A stretch of 64,000 nt of DNA from Begonia masoniana (GCA_022432975.1 CM039508.1:46093646-46157645); one strand, 5' to 3'; shown: positions 33,320-45,638, counted from the first letter of the stretch. Made by a program: numbers and translations. The notes: generated by a model not told the origin, from the sequence alone.

Positions 33320-33580
33320 AATCCTCATCGTGCACTTCAAGCACGAGTGCACTTCAAGCACGAACCTCATTGTGCACTTCAAGCACGGGTGCACTTCAAG
33401 CACCAACCCCATTGTGCGCTTCAAGCACGAATAGGTTGAGGTCGAGAAATTCATACTCACGACTCATTACGTACATTAGAATCCCCCAATAGATCGTAGA
33501 ATCCTCATCGTGCATTTCAAGCACGAGTGCACTTCAAGTACAAACCCTATTGTGCACTTCAAGCACGAATAGGTCGAGGA
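33320..33580 (-). repeat. Repeat of GTGCACTTCAAGCAC units
   Basis: About eight copies of GTGCACTTCAAGCAC(G), each with GTGC/GCAC arms able to pair, arranged in pairs, and a larger duplication containing AATCGATCGTAGAATCCTCA. Located in the second intron-like segment of the LTR. Also at 50980-51225. Confidence 0.8.
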
Positions 33581-34794
33581 AGTCATACTCACGACCACGT
33601 TGCAAATCTTTTCTTATCTTTCATTTCATTCTTACCGCTCAAGGATGCAAAACACGTAAGTTCGTAGTTTAGAAAACCATGATGCGTGACACACGATGCA
33701 TGACACAAAGCAAAACATAACAACAATCAAACAATCCCTACCGTTCTATGGTGTAGGCCCGAAGGCAACAAACACGCACTCCACTACTTACCTGGTTGCC
33801 GCTCGATACTTTCTCGTTCACTCCGTCCAACAAAATCAAACGTTCGATTACCTAAAAATGACGAGAAATCAACTTAGAAATTTACAAACTCTAAGGGAAA
33901 TTCTTAACCTAACTAAGAGAACTATAACACAACTCCCAACCCGATCTTTACCCCAAAATTGACCGTCTAACTTCAAACGGTCATAACTCCATCATTTTGC
34001 AATGGATTTCGACGTGCCACCCCAATTCGGAAACCTCTACACGTCTACTATCCATTGAATCACTCAAATCAACCATCCAAACACGAAGGCTAAGTCGGAT
34101 ATGCCAAAACAGAACCGGTGCTCTTTAGGGTAAAAACCGATTTTTCACACTTTCACTTCCAATCCTCAATCCAACCACTCCAACAACCTAAACTAAGTCA
34201 TTTAACAACCAAACCATCAAAATAAGAAAGAAATCTAACATCAACACTCAATTTTCGGAATCCCTAACCTAGGGTTTTCCAACTCTTCCTAAACCTACCT
34301 AAAACACCCTAAAAACTCTTCCAAACTTCATCCCATAGCACATAAACTAAAACCCATGTAAATTTACCTTGCAATCACTTGAAGAAATGAAGTAAGAAGG
34401 AGGAAGAGAGGCGGCTATGGAGGAGAGCAAGAGAAGTCGATGAAGATGAAGAAAAAGGAATGAAAACCTAACTTTAAACCATAACTTTCATTTACTTTTA
34501 ATTTTCCTCCATTTAACTTTTTAAAATTACAAATCTACCACACCTTTTCTTCCTTCAAAAGCCAACGTGAAAGCCACTTCAAAATTCATCACTTTCCATT
34601 CAATTTAATGCATATAAATTCCTTTGCATTTCATTGGTTCATAGGTTTGACTTTTCAAACCCTTTGGTTTGAATTTCAACTCTTTTTCTTCTCTCTTTTC
34701 TCCTCAATGCATAACATCAAACTTATATAATTAAACTCTCCTAACACGTCAAATTGTAGGCGACGCACGTAATAGGAAATTCTCGGGTGTTACA

Positions 34795-35389
34795 TAGAAT
34801 GCTTGAATCAATTCAGATTTGAATATATCATTGTTAAATAAAAAAACACTTAGCAGGTATACTACTATTAAATTGGTTATCGAGTCACTTCATAACTATA
34901 TCTAATTTAAATGAACTCAAAATCTACAAAATTATCTTGAATTCCGAAATATATGTTTTAAAGATAAATTTATATTGGACTATGAATGTCTGGAATTCAC
35001 GTTGAGGGGGAGGGATTAAGGTTTTAATATTGAATTCAAGATATTCCTAGTCCAATACAAATTTATGCTTACAACATGTATTTTGGAATTCAAGATAACA
35101 TGGTTAATTAAAAAAATATTTAGCAGATACAGTACTCATAAATTGGTTAATGAGCCACTTCATAACTATTTCTAATTTAACTGAACTCAAAATCTACTAA
35201 GTTATCTTTAATTCCGAAATACATGTAAATACAAATTTCTATTGGACTAGGAATGTCTTGAATTCACGTTGAGGGGGAGGAATTAAGGTTTTAATGTGGA
35301 ATTCAAGACATTCCTAGTTCAGTACAAATTTATCTTTACAACATGTATTTCAGAATTCAAGATAACATGGTTAAATAAAAAAACACTTA
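34795..35389. repeat. Hairpin satellite, left block (~2.3 monomers)
   Basis: Same ~265-bp monomer as 52751-59066: AACACTTAGCAGGT, GTTAATGAGCCACTTCATAA, arms around ACATGTATTTCGGAATTC and the loop GTTGAGGGGGAGG (35004, 35268). It ends in CACTTA, where the Harbinger element begins; the same satellite register resumes beyond the element. Confidence 0.9.
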
Positions 35390-36001
35390 GACCATCTCCA
35401 ACCATATGATGCATTTTCTCAAATTTGAGAAAATAGCATAAAATGTCTCCAATGGGATGCCCAAAAAAATGTCATAATGCCATTTTGATCAAATGATGAA
35501 TAGTGATGATGCAAATTTGCATCACCACTATTCATGATGCCATTTCTTTTTTTTTAGTCCTTCTAATTATGTTAAATTGCAAATATATCCTTTTTTAATT
35601 CATGTATTAATTTATTTGAATATGATATTCAATAATCTAAATTTTGTAATTAGCAATAGTTAAAATGTTAAAAGATACTAAAAATAAAAAAACCATTAAT
35701 ATTAATTTTAATATGACTAATTTGATGTATTTTTCAAGAAATGTTATTATTGGGGGACTTAAAATAGTTAATTATTGATATTAATACAAACAATAATATT
35801 AAATCACAACTCAAAATTACATATTCATAAAAAAAAAAATTACAACCACATTATACATAACAAACTCAATAAAATTACAAATATTAACTTCAAATTGCAA
35901 AAATTGTAACAACTTCATACTACAAAATACATAAATATTACTTTAAATAACAGAAATTACACAAATTTAAATAACTTCCAACTTCAAATTACATAAAATA
36001 A

Positions 36002-37072
36002 CTAAAAATTACATAAACACAATACAGCTAACATATTAAAAATAGGGTGGTAGATCGGATCCAGGCCCTCCGATGTTATTAAATAAAGATGTAAAATCAT
36101 TACTTGTTGAAGGCACCTGTTGTTGCTGGTCATAGGTTTTTGTGAAATTCGCGCTTGTTCAGCAACAATATAGCCGCGTCGGCCTGGATCACTAATATTA
36201 TTAGGATCTAGTAACATAATTTTAAGTTCTCTATTCTTTTCTTTGATTTCTATCATTTGACGTTGCATCTGCATTTGTTCTTTTTTTACCTCTATTTGAC
36301 CCTGCTTTTGTTCGTAACTTTTTTCTAATAGTATCTTTAATTCTTCATTTTTGTTGTCCAATATACCAAAGTTAGCAGACATGTCATCCGGTATTTTTCT
36401 TTTTAATATGGCTTTTTTCACCCCAATTGGTCGTTGTGATGACGTACCGCCAGAAGTATTGTCATCTAAATCAATTGAAACTGCAGAAATACCAGAAGAT
36501 ATTGTATGGGGGGGTCTCAGGTGTAGGATTGTCAAATTGTGATGACTCGTCAACAACATTTTGCCGCCTGATTGCATTTCTGGCAGTTGTTACATGATCT
36601 TTCAACGTGGTAAAATCTTTGATCATATCCCAAACATGATCAAATTTAAAACCTTTCTTGTACTTCGGGTCCTCTACGAATAAATGTTTTGCTCGAGTTA
36701 ACTAAAAATCATAGTGAACATAATGTAAGTATAATAGAAAAGAAAATAAAATGTTATAAGTAAAAAAAAAAAAACAAAACTCACAATATCGGCTTCCGAA
36801 GCACCACTTGGATGCGTATTTTTCACTTGTCTCACACAACCTTTTAGTTTCTTCACCGCCGCATTTATAACTTGCATTCGACTTCTGAGAGAATTACCTT
36901 TACGAAGCTCCATATTAGAAGGTCTTTCTTCGTTGTACTTTTCTTCAACCCGAGACCAGAATCGCTCAGCATTCTGGTACCTACCGGTAATAGGGTCTTG
37001 GGTAACAGCTAAATACGCTTGACAGAGTACTATATCTTCAATATTAGCATACCCAGAACTTCGAAAAGACAT
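36002..37072 (-). pseudogene. Harbinger ORF1: Myb/SANT-like DNA-binding protein, two exons, one frameshift
   Basis: Start ATG at 37072 (MSFRSSGYANIEDIVLC). Exon 1 is 37072-36785 (96 codons) with a Myb/SANT-like trihelix (ERFWSRVEEKYNEERP; LRSRMQVINAAVKKLKGC). A donor GATATT|GTGAGT and acceptor ATTTTTAG define an intron of 36784-36702. Exon 2 opens LTRAKHLFVEDPKYKKGF and then shifts frame at a 7-base C run (plus-strand G run near 36509-36516); the shifted frame carries a long charged helix (KNEELKILLEKSYEQKQG...) to the stop at 36002. In PIF/Pong elements ORF1 helps bind the termini and recruit transposase. The single homopolymer indel may be real or a sequencing error. Confidence 0.75.
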
Positions 37073-37438
37073 TTTTAGTTTGTGATGAAATGTATGATAA
37101 GAACTGGAAAAAGCAAAATAACAAAAAAGATGGAATGATAACTTATGGCAACCTCATAGTATCAGTAGAGATAGAGAGAGATATAGATGTTTACGTGTAT
37201 TTAAATTTTTAAAGCAAATACCTACTCTTTGAAAGTATCCACCTACCATTAATTCCTATAGACAATTAAAAGTATCCACCTACCATTCATTCCTATCATT
37301 CATGCCCCAATTTTAAAAGTATCCACCTATCTACTCTTTATAAATATGTTTCCTCATTTCCTTCTTTCTTAAACCATCTTCAGTGCACATAATTTATTCT
37401 TCAATCCTTTTTTTCCACCTTCTTTCTCAAACTAAAAA

Positions 37439-39702
37439 TGTAATAACCCAGAAAATTTACCGAATGAATTTAAAGTCCTGTTAGGGTTCCATGAAAAATT
37501 TTAACAGGCTATCTAGCCTAATAAAGCTTAGGAATTTATTTGGAAGAGAATTTTCCAAAAGATTAGATTTAGAGGGCGCGAGCTTAACGGAAACACAGAA
37601 GTTCAAACACGTGAGGGCAAAGTTGTAAATTAGTTAATAAATAAATAAGTAAATAAATAAATAAATAAATAAATAAAACAAACAAAAATACGTTTTAAAC
37701 TGAATGGCTTCGCGAAGAAGCCATTCAGTTTGTTGGCAGCCCGAGCTCCGGCGAGAGAGAGAGGCCGGCGTCCTCCTCCGACAACCCCGACATTTCGGCC
37801 ACCATTCCGACAAGCGACCTCCGGCGAACTGGAACCCCACCCTATCCCTTCAATTTCGTGCATGCATCGAACGGAAAGAGGTGAGTTCTCTTCCCTGTTT
37901 TCCCCTCTTATGCGCGGCCTCGGTGTAGTCTTATTGGTGGAGCGTGTTGGCCGAGTTTTCTTGTGGTTTTGGCGACGAAAATAGGGGGGAAATTGGGGCG
38001 TGCGATGGGCGATTCTCAGTTGCTGAGATGCCCCTGTTTCAGGGGTGAAACCGAGGGAAAGGGAGGGGAATGGGGGGGCTGTGGTTCAGGTTCTGCAATT
38101 TGGGACCTTGGAATTGTTTAAATTATGCTTAATATGTTAGAATGTGATGAATTGGTGATAGATTGAAAGTGTTTGTTGAAAAACCGAAAATGGAAAAATT
38201 GGAATTTCCTAAAAACCGGTTCTGTTTTCTTGAATTTTGACCCTGCTATGATTATTCGTTTTAAATTCTCTCATGGTACGTGACCGCCAAAATCGAGTCA
38301 TTTCGATAAGCGTAAAAAAAGTTACGCGCATTTGAAGTTTCGGGCTGTTTTATTAAACCAAACCGGATTAGTGACTTGTTTAGTTGAGAATGAGTCAGGT
38401 TAAGTTAGAAATATTAGTTCCGAGTTGAATTGGTGAGTTTAAGCCTAAGTATTAACGAAAATTTCTAAATTTTGTTAGGTGAAGCCGTAGGTGACGCTAC
38501 GTGTCAAACCCGATGAAGCTAGGGCGCCAGATAAGTAGTAGTGTGGTTGTAAAATGCTTGAGAGTCGCCCAGAAGGGCCTACACCATAGTTGTATGCTTG
38601 TTGTGAGTCTCGTGCATGTAGTGGATCATAAGTACGTTTGTGGTGTGATGTGCATGTGGAGTTGTAGTTAGTTGGTTATAGTCAACATGCATCATGTTTT
38701 AAAAGTTACACAAATGTTTTGAGCATGTTTTAAGCACGGAGGGAGAGGAGTGGATGTGAGGCACGGTGTGGACAGGCGACAGTGGACTGGAGTGTGACTG
38801 TGGACCTCACTTCTGAGATGAGCTGGAGTGGTGGCGACGTGCTGGTGGTAGTGCGGTGTATTGGCCGACTACCCGGACGGTTGCACTTCGAGTCGAGTCA
38901 GTGGCTGGAATGTGACTTATGGACCCCGTTCCTGGAGGAACCGGGACGGCGGTGACGTGCCGGTAAACAGTGCGGTGTACGGACTGACTGCCCGGTGCGG
39001 TTGCATTTCGAGTCGATGAGATGCGATGCGGTGAAATGATGACAACGTGTGTAGAGACGTGCATGTGTTAGGACTGCATAACTGATTTTCATACTTCATA
39101 TTTACTTTCAGCACTCTACTTGCTAAGCTTTGAGCTTACCGTGTGTTCTGTGGTGTAGGTGCCGCACTGGAGGAGGGTGAGTATCGAGAGCCTACTCAGG
39201 AGTAGATGCGTGGTTGGTGTTGTGCGACCAGGGCCCCGGCTGATGATAGTGTTGGGGCGACCCGACCCATGGTGCCGTGGCATAGTGATGATAGGGTTTA
39301 GGATTTATTTTGTTTGTTTTGGAGTGTTGAATATTAGTTGTATGTAGTTAAGGGGTGATATGTCACTCTATATCGTGGACCTTCTTTATTTTGATCGATA
39401 GCATTTTGTTCTGTTACGACGATTGCTTGGAGAGTTCGTAGATTGGTTAGATGAGATTAGGATATTCTGGATTGGTGTTATGCAGGTACTTAGCATTTTG
39501 GGGGCGCTATTTTCAGGCGTCACTCTGCCGAAATTTTTATTTTGGGGAGGACGCCTTGGTGCCCAATAAATTGGGATTAGGAGCATGTAATGGATTAAGG
39601 AAATCAGTTCCGGTGAATGAGATAGGACTAAAGAGAGAGTAGCTTAGACCAGGGTAGTCTCTGTGCGCACCGTGAACCTGGGTAGGTTTTCGGGGTGTTA
39701 CA
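37439..39702 (+). repeat. Gypsy2 5' LTR (2264 bp)
   Basis: Contains a 15-bp perfect hairpin (37697-37731) and the splice-like layout: donor AAAGAG|GTGAGT (~37879), acceptor TTTTGTTAG (38478), micro-exon 38479-38530, acceptor TGGTGTAG (39158). At the second donor this copy reads CAG|ATAAGT, whereas the 3' LTR has CAG|GTAAGT. A ~125-bp tandem duplication (about 38775-39020) lies in the second intron-like segment. Confidence 0.95.
37697..37731. other. Perfect 15-bp hairpin in the Gypsy2 5' LTR
   Basis: Arms AAACTGAATGGCTTC and GAAGCCATTCAGTTT around the 5-nt loop GCGAA. Repeated without change at 45898-45932 in the 3' LTR. It sits just upstream of or at the leader. Confidence 0.9.
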
Positions 39703-39706
39703 GTTA

Positions 39707-39719
39707 TGGTATCAGAGCC
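39707..39719 (+). promoter_or_regulatory. Gypsy2 primer binding site
   Basis: TGGTATCAGAGCC begins five bases after the LTR end: a perfect complement of the tRNA-iMet 3' end. Confidence 0.95.
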
Positions 39720-39855
39720 ATGGGGTCGACGTCGTTCAGTGGATTACCTAACACCGTCAGCCGCTGTCTGGGAGCACTTCGCCAACTGTAAGTATTTTTA
39801 GAACCCTCGTATATTTTACTTATGACAGTGTTAAATTGTTCAGGGATATAGAGAT

Positions 39856-40270
39856 ATGCCGGGAGGGCGTAGAGGACGGGGACGACCTCGAAGAGAGATA
39901 GATGATCAGGCCGAGATTGGGGGACAACCACAGAGAGAGACAGACGGGAGGGATGATGCTATCAGGCAGTTGACAGAGTTGGTCACCCGCCAGTCTCAGC
40001 AGTTAGAGCGCCAGTCCCAGCAGTTAGAGCGATTTTTAAACAGGGAGGATCAAGGGCAGTCTAGTGGTAGCGCTGTTGCAACGGGCCGCGAGGGGGATAG
40101 GTTTCACAGGTTGCAGCCCCCAGTCTTTGACGGATCATCTTCAGACCCACTCATTGCTGAGGAGTGGATTCGAAGAATGGAAGACATGATGGGTTATGTC
40201 AAGGTGGAGGATCGGGACAGGGTCTCCAGTGCAGTTTTTCACTTGACAGGGGATGCCCGATTATGGTGGG
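39856..40270 (+). pseudogene. Gypsy2 gag, N-terminal part
   Basis: Start ATG at 39856 (MPGGRRGRGRPRREID), a basic N-terminus followed by a glutamine-rich stretch with a repeated QSQQLERQ segment and the gag core (FHRLQPPVFDGSSSDP). The frame is open until the solo LTR at 40271, which duplicated GTGGG (40266-40270 and 41461-41465). Removing 1195 bases restores phase with the downstream frame, so the insertion is the only lesion in gag. Confidence 0.9.
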
Positions 40271-41460
40271 TGATAAGTGTGTATTTTACACACTTATTTA
40301 TACTTTTTAGATTTGAATTGATAAGTTTTTCTCAAGTGATTGGAAGAATTTGACATTTTTTGTGTAAGTGTGCAGAGAAATTATTTTAAACAGAAAAGAA
40401 AGAAAACATATGATCCGCTGTGGAAAACGTGCTGATTCCAGCATTTGACAAGCTAGAGAAATGGAGTGAACAAAAGAAGAGAGAAGGTGAGTTAAAGATT
40501 CAGCTAATTGAAAAAAGAACGCAAGCTACAAGAAGCACAGATGCATCTGGAAGAGCTAATGGAAGAAATTAAAGAGGATTCTGAATTCGGCAGACTGGGC
40601 GCTCGGCGACTAAAGCATCACAGAAGCGATTTTCGTCGGCGATCAGGCTGTTTTTATAATTGTTTTCTTTTCTTTTTCTTTTTCTTTCCACTGTTTCATT
40701 ATGCAACTTAGTATTATTATTGTTGTTTACTTTTATTTTAGCATGAACTAAATTTCCTGTTCTAGGGTTTCGATGTAGCTTTACTATGATTGTCTATTTT
40801 TCTTAATTCAATTAGTTAATTTTCTGTTTCTGTTCTGTGTTGAGTAATCTATTCTGAACGTAATGCTTAGGTTTGATTTATCACCAAAACTAAGAACTTT
40901 AGGGTTGATTCGGGATGCGAGAGCGGAGAATTTAACCGTGCACTGAATAGTTTGCCATGAAAAGGATGTTAGGCTAGAGATAGCTAATGCGTTCATGTGG
41001 TAGTATAATTTCTCATTCTTAATGTATTCAATTAATTCTCAGGATTAGAGACCGAGAGGTAATAATTCGTTAATTGAATAAGTTTATTTTTGCTCGAGAG
41101 AGATTGATAAATATTTTCGTGAAATTGCCATCAACACAATGAAATAGAATTTAATTACTTGAATTAGGTTTAATAAATAGGATTAGTTAAGTGAAATCGG
41201 AACCCTGGAATTTTCTCATCATATAATTTTACTTCTTTATTTTTAAATCTTTTATTTAAATTGCTGCTTAATTTTATTTGAATTATTATTTTAGTTTTAA
41301 AATCTAAATCACCAAAAATTATTATTTCTTTTCAAATTAAACTAAAATTTAGATACTCAATATTTAACATAATTATTCCTCGTGGGATCGACACTCGTAC
41401 TTAATACACACTTTATTACTTTTGCGACACGTGCACTTGCGTATACGATTTTTCGCAACA
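40271..41460 (+). mobile_element. Solo LTR (1190 bp) inserted in Gypsy2 gag
   Basis: TGATAAGTGTG...TTCGCAACA with duplication GTGGG on both sides. It opens with an 11-bp-arm hairpin (40273-40297). The end CCTCGTGGGATCGACACTCG...GTGCACTTGCGTATACG resembles LTR ends of non-chromovirus gypsy elements (Athila/Tat), a tentative placement. A different family from the Tekay-like LTRs: no micro-exon layout. It is the youngest event at this spot, since it lies inside Gypsy2. Confidence 0.88.
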
Positions 41461-44400
41461 GTGGGACACAGTAAAGGCCACCGCCGATGTGAGTAGGATG
41501 GCATGGGAGGAGTTTCGGGCAGCGTTCTTCGGCAAATACTTCAGCCACTCAGTCAAAACCACAAAGATGGTCGAGTTTACTCAGTTGAAGCAGACTGGTA
41601 CAGTGGCGGATTATGTGCGGCAGTTTGAGTCCTTATCGAGATTTTCCAGTCATCTGGTGAGCCTAAACGAGAACAAGGTGCACCAGTTTGTTCAAGGGCT
41701 GAAGCCGGAGATATATATGGGTGTCAGGATAGCTGGAACACAGAATGTACCTTATGACATGGTGGTTGCCAAGGCACTGGACATTGAGGAGGCCAGCATG
41801 AGGCTTCCTAGCTACAGGGATCAGCCTAGGGAGCAGCCGCGACGTCTCCTCCAGGGATTAATGCCACAGTCGTCAAGGAGCACGCCGCAACCGCAGCAGA
41901 GGGGCCAGAAGAGGCCCAGTGAGAGCCAGGGGAGTAGTCAAGGGAGTAGCAAGCGACCTCAAGAGTCGAGTACTGTGCCACTATGCCCTAAGTGTAAGAA
42001 GAACCATTTTGGTGATTGCCTAGCAGATTCTAATAGATGCTTCAGGTGTAATGAGGCGGGCCATATTGCGAGAGAGTGTCCGAAGGCAGGCCGATGCTTT
42101 CAGTGCAACGAGGTAGGCCATTTTGCCAGACAGTGCCCGACCTTGAGCAGAGGCCCGGCGAAATCAGCACCGCGAGTTTTCTCCCTTATTGAGCCAGATG
42201 ATGCTGCCCAGCCGTCTGTCATTTCAGGTAGCATTTTTATTCTCGGAGTTGCAGCTTATACCTTGATTGATACGGGTGCTACACATTCATTTGTGTCTAC
42301 GGACTTTGTGGTTAAGGCCAATTTGGAGTTTTGTCCAGCGGACCGATTTTATGGGGTAACATTGCCATCAGGTGAGCGTTTATTTTCAGATCAAATGGTG
42401 CGAGGAGATATAGTGACAGTGGGGGAGCGACTACTATATGCTGATCTGGTCATACTCCACATGAAGGGGTATGAGGTCATCTTGGGTATGGACTGGCTGT
42501 TCAGACATTTCGCCTCGATAGATTGCAGGACTCGAGAGATCCATTTTCGACCCCCGAATGGTGAGAGTTATTCATTCAGGGCCGGGAAAGGGGTGAACAG
42601 GATTCCTATAGTATCTTCATTGAGAGCTCGACAGTTATTACGAGATGGATGTATGGGTTTCCTAGCTAGTGCTGTGGATGGACGGTATCAGGCAGGGATT
42701 CAGTTATCAGACATCGCAGTCGTGCAGGATTTCCCCGAGGTGTTCCTTGAGGACTTGCCTGGTTTGCCTCCTGATAGAGAGGTCGAGTTTGTCATTGATG
42801 TGTACCCAGGGGCTGAACCGGTGTGTAAGAACCCGTATAGGTTGGCGCCTACCGAGCTGAAAGAGTTGAAGTCACAGTTGGAGGAGTTGACGGATAAGGG
42901 CTTTATACGCTCCAGCTTTTCGCCGTGGGGCGCACCGGTGTTGTTTGTGAAAAAGAAAGACGGATCCCTACGCATGTGCATTGACTACAGGGAGCTGAAT
43001 AAGTTGACAGTGAAGAACAGGTCTCCATTGCCGAGGATAGATGATTTGTTTGATCAGCTTCAAGGTGCGCGGGTGTTCTCTAAGGTTGATTTGAGATCCG
43101 GTTACTATCAGCTGAAGGTGCGGGAGGAAGATGTACCGAAGACAGCTTTCAGGACGAGATATGAACACTATGAGTTTTTGGTCATGTCATTCGGACTGAC
43201 CAATGCCCCGGCAGCTTTTATGGATTTGATGAATCGGGTGTTCAAAGAGTATTTGGACAGGTTCGTGATAGTGTTTATTGATGATATTTTGATTTATTAG
43301 CGGACTGAAGAGGAGCACAGGGAACACTTGGAGATTGTGCTGTCTGCTTTGAAACAGCACCAGTTGTACGCTAAGTTCTCCAAGTGTGAGTTTTGGCTGG
43401 ATAGAGTTAATTTCTTGGGGCACGTCATTTCCGGTGATGGCATTTCAGTGGACCCGATGAAGGTTCAGGCGGTACAGGAATGGCCTCGGCCGACTAGTGC
43501 GAGTGAGATTCGTAGTTTTCTCGGATTGGCAGGCTATTATCGGAGATTTATTGATGGATTCTCCAAGATTGCAGCCCCGATGACTCGGTTGACCAGGAAG
43601 AATGCGAAGTACTGTTGGTCTGATGATTGTGAAAGCAGCTTTCAGACTCTGAAGCAGAAGTTGACCTCAGCTCCGTTACTGGTGCTACCGGTGGAGGGTG
43701 AGAGGTTCAGTATTTATTGCGACGCATCCAGGATCGGTTTGGGGTGTGTATTGATGCAGATGGGGAAAGTCATTGCTTATGCATCTAGGCAACTGAAGAC
43801 ACATGAGCAGAACTATCCCACTCACGACTTGGAGCTAGCTGCAGTGGTCTTTGCACTAAAAATTTGGCGGCATTATCTATATGGGCAGCAATGTGAGGTA
43901 TTCTCTGACCACCAGAGCTTGAGGTATATCTTTACGCAGAAGGAACTAAACCTGAGACAGAGGAGGTGGCTCGAGCTGGTGAAAGACTATGATTTGGAAA
44001 TCAAGTATCACCCGGGAAAAGCGAATGTGGTGGCGGATGCTTTAAGTCGGGTGGCAGTTCCAGGTTCAGTTTTCGCTGTGAGGACTACGGTGCCGGCCGA
44101 GTTGGGAGTTGAGCTGCAGAGACTTGGTGTGGAGGTAGTTTCTAACCTTGCAGTTACTCTTTCGGCTCTATCATTGAGGCCGACCATCCTGGAAAGGATC
44201 AAACTGGCTCAAGGAGGCGATTCGGAGTGTAGTGACCTCAGGGCGGGTATGGTGACCGGTGCGAGATCCGGACTCAGCATTTCGGAGGATGGGATTCTAA
44301 AATTTCGGGACAGGTGGTATGTTCCGAAGGATGAGGAGCTGAGGAAGGATATATTGGCAGAGGCTCATTCTTCTCTTTTCTCTGTACATCCTGGAAGTAC

Positions 44401-45616
44401 TAAGATGTACAGGGACCTGAGACAACATTATTGGTGGCCTAATATGAAGCGTGAAGTGGCCATGTATGTGGAGGCTTGTGTTGTGTGCCAACAGGTGAAG
44501 GCAGAGCACCAGAGACCATCAGGTATGCTTCAACCACTACCAATACCAGAGTGGAAGTGGGAGAGGATCACTATGGATTTTGTGACGGGATTACCCAAGA
44601 CAGTGAAGGGCCATGATGCAATCTGGGTGCTTGTGGACAGGCTGACGAAGTCGTCTCACTTTCTGCCGGTGAGGATGACTTATTCTATGGACCAGTTTGC
44701 TCAGATTTATGTTCAGGAGATAGTCCGGCTGCATGGGGTTCCGGTGTCGATAGTGTCGGATCGAGACCCCAGATTTACCTCGAAGTTTTGGAGGAGCCTA
44801 CAGAAGGCCATGGGCACCCGGTTGGATTTTAGTATGGCCTTTCATCCTCAGACTGACGGGCAGTCGGAGCGGACTATACAGATTTTAGAAGATATGCTAA
44901 GGGCTTGTGTGCTAGAGTTTCAGACATCTTGGAGCAGGTTCTTACCTTTGGTGGAATTTTCGTATAATAATAGCTACCAGTCCACCATTGGAATGGCACC
45001 TTATGAGGCCTTATATGGGAGGAAATGCAGATCTCCTCTATATTGGGACGAGGTTGGGGAGGCGAGATTGCTAGGCCCTGAGATTTTGCAGCAGATAGTT
45101 GACAAAGTGGCCATTATTCGGAGGAGGATTGAGGCAGCTCAGAGTCGGCAGAAGAGTTATGCAGATCAGAGGCGGCGAGAGTTGGAGTTTAGCGTGGGGG
45201 ATCTGGTGTTTTTGAAGATCTCCCCATTCAAGGGAGTGGTCAGGTTCGGAAAGTGAGGGAAGCTCAACCCTCGGTTTGTGGGGCCGTTCCCTGTATTAGA
45301 GAGAGTCGGGAGTACTGCGTATCGGCTACAGCTGCCTGCGTCTATGAGCGCCATTCACGATGTCTTCCATGTTTCTATGCTGAGGAAGTGCATTCGTAAT
45401 CCTGATCAAGTGGTGACTCAGGAGGAGATTGAGATCCAACCGACCTTAGCTTATGAGGAAAAGCCAGTCCGGATTTTGGGGTCAGCTGTCAAGGTGTTGC
45501 GCAACAAGGAGATCCCCTTGGTCAAAGTGTTGTGGCACAACAACAACGTGGAGGAGACCACTTGGGAGCGACGACAAGATATGGAACAACAGTTTCCTGA
45601 GCTATTCGGTACGTAA
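41461..45616 (+). pseudogene. Gypsy2 gag-pol, nearly open
   Basis: One frame throughout, stopped only by TAG at 43298 (directly after FIDDILIY) and TGA at 45254. Order: gag capsid region, three Cys motifs ([42 protein letters not shown]; ~41985-42140), protease [10 protein letters not shown] (~42265), RT ([16 protein letters not shown] ~42950; FIDDILIY 43274-43297), RNase H ([13 protein letters not shown] ~43718), integrase zinc finger (~44365-44495), integrase core with [17 protein letters not shown] and TDGQSERT all keeping the D, D and E, and a chromodomain-like C-terminus (~45440-45610) that in chromoviruses guides insertion to heterochromatin. Ends at TAA 45614. All catalytic residues I can check are intact. 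Confidence 0.93.
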
Positions 45617-45638
45617 ATTTTGGGGGCAAAATTTCTAT

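Larger units (their letters stand above)
31886..34794 (-). mobile_element. Tekay-like LTR (family B), minus strand, no target duplication
   Basis: TATAACGACCCG...CGGGTGTTACA; the first dinucleotide is TA instead of TG. Flanking pentamers TTGTC and TAGAA do not match: viral sequence lies on the left and satellite on the right. Features: GC-rich block 32140-32290, hairpins at 32320 and 32388, CAAGTAGGCACACGCCCCCA, GTGCACTTCAAGCAC repeats, micro-exon 33792-33851 (AACCAG|GTAAGTAG). It is nearly collinear with 49528-52488 and very similar to it up to about 33795, then much less so. Confidence 0.85.

Noticed and set aside
37630..37984. Short frames at the Gypsy2 LTR start, repeated at 45843-46185
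   Set aside because: Present because LTRs are duplicated; they overlap the hairpin and leader and conflict on both strands.
40508..40711. 67-codon frame inside the Gypsy2 gag interruption
   Set aside because: Lies in a solo LTR with flanking GTGGG duplications; no conserved features.
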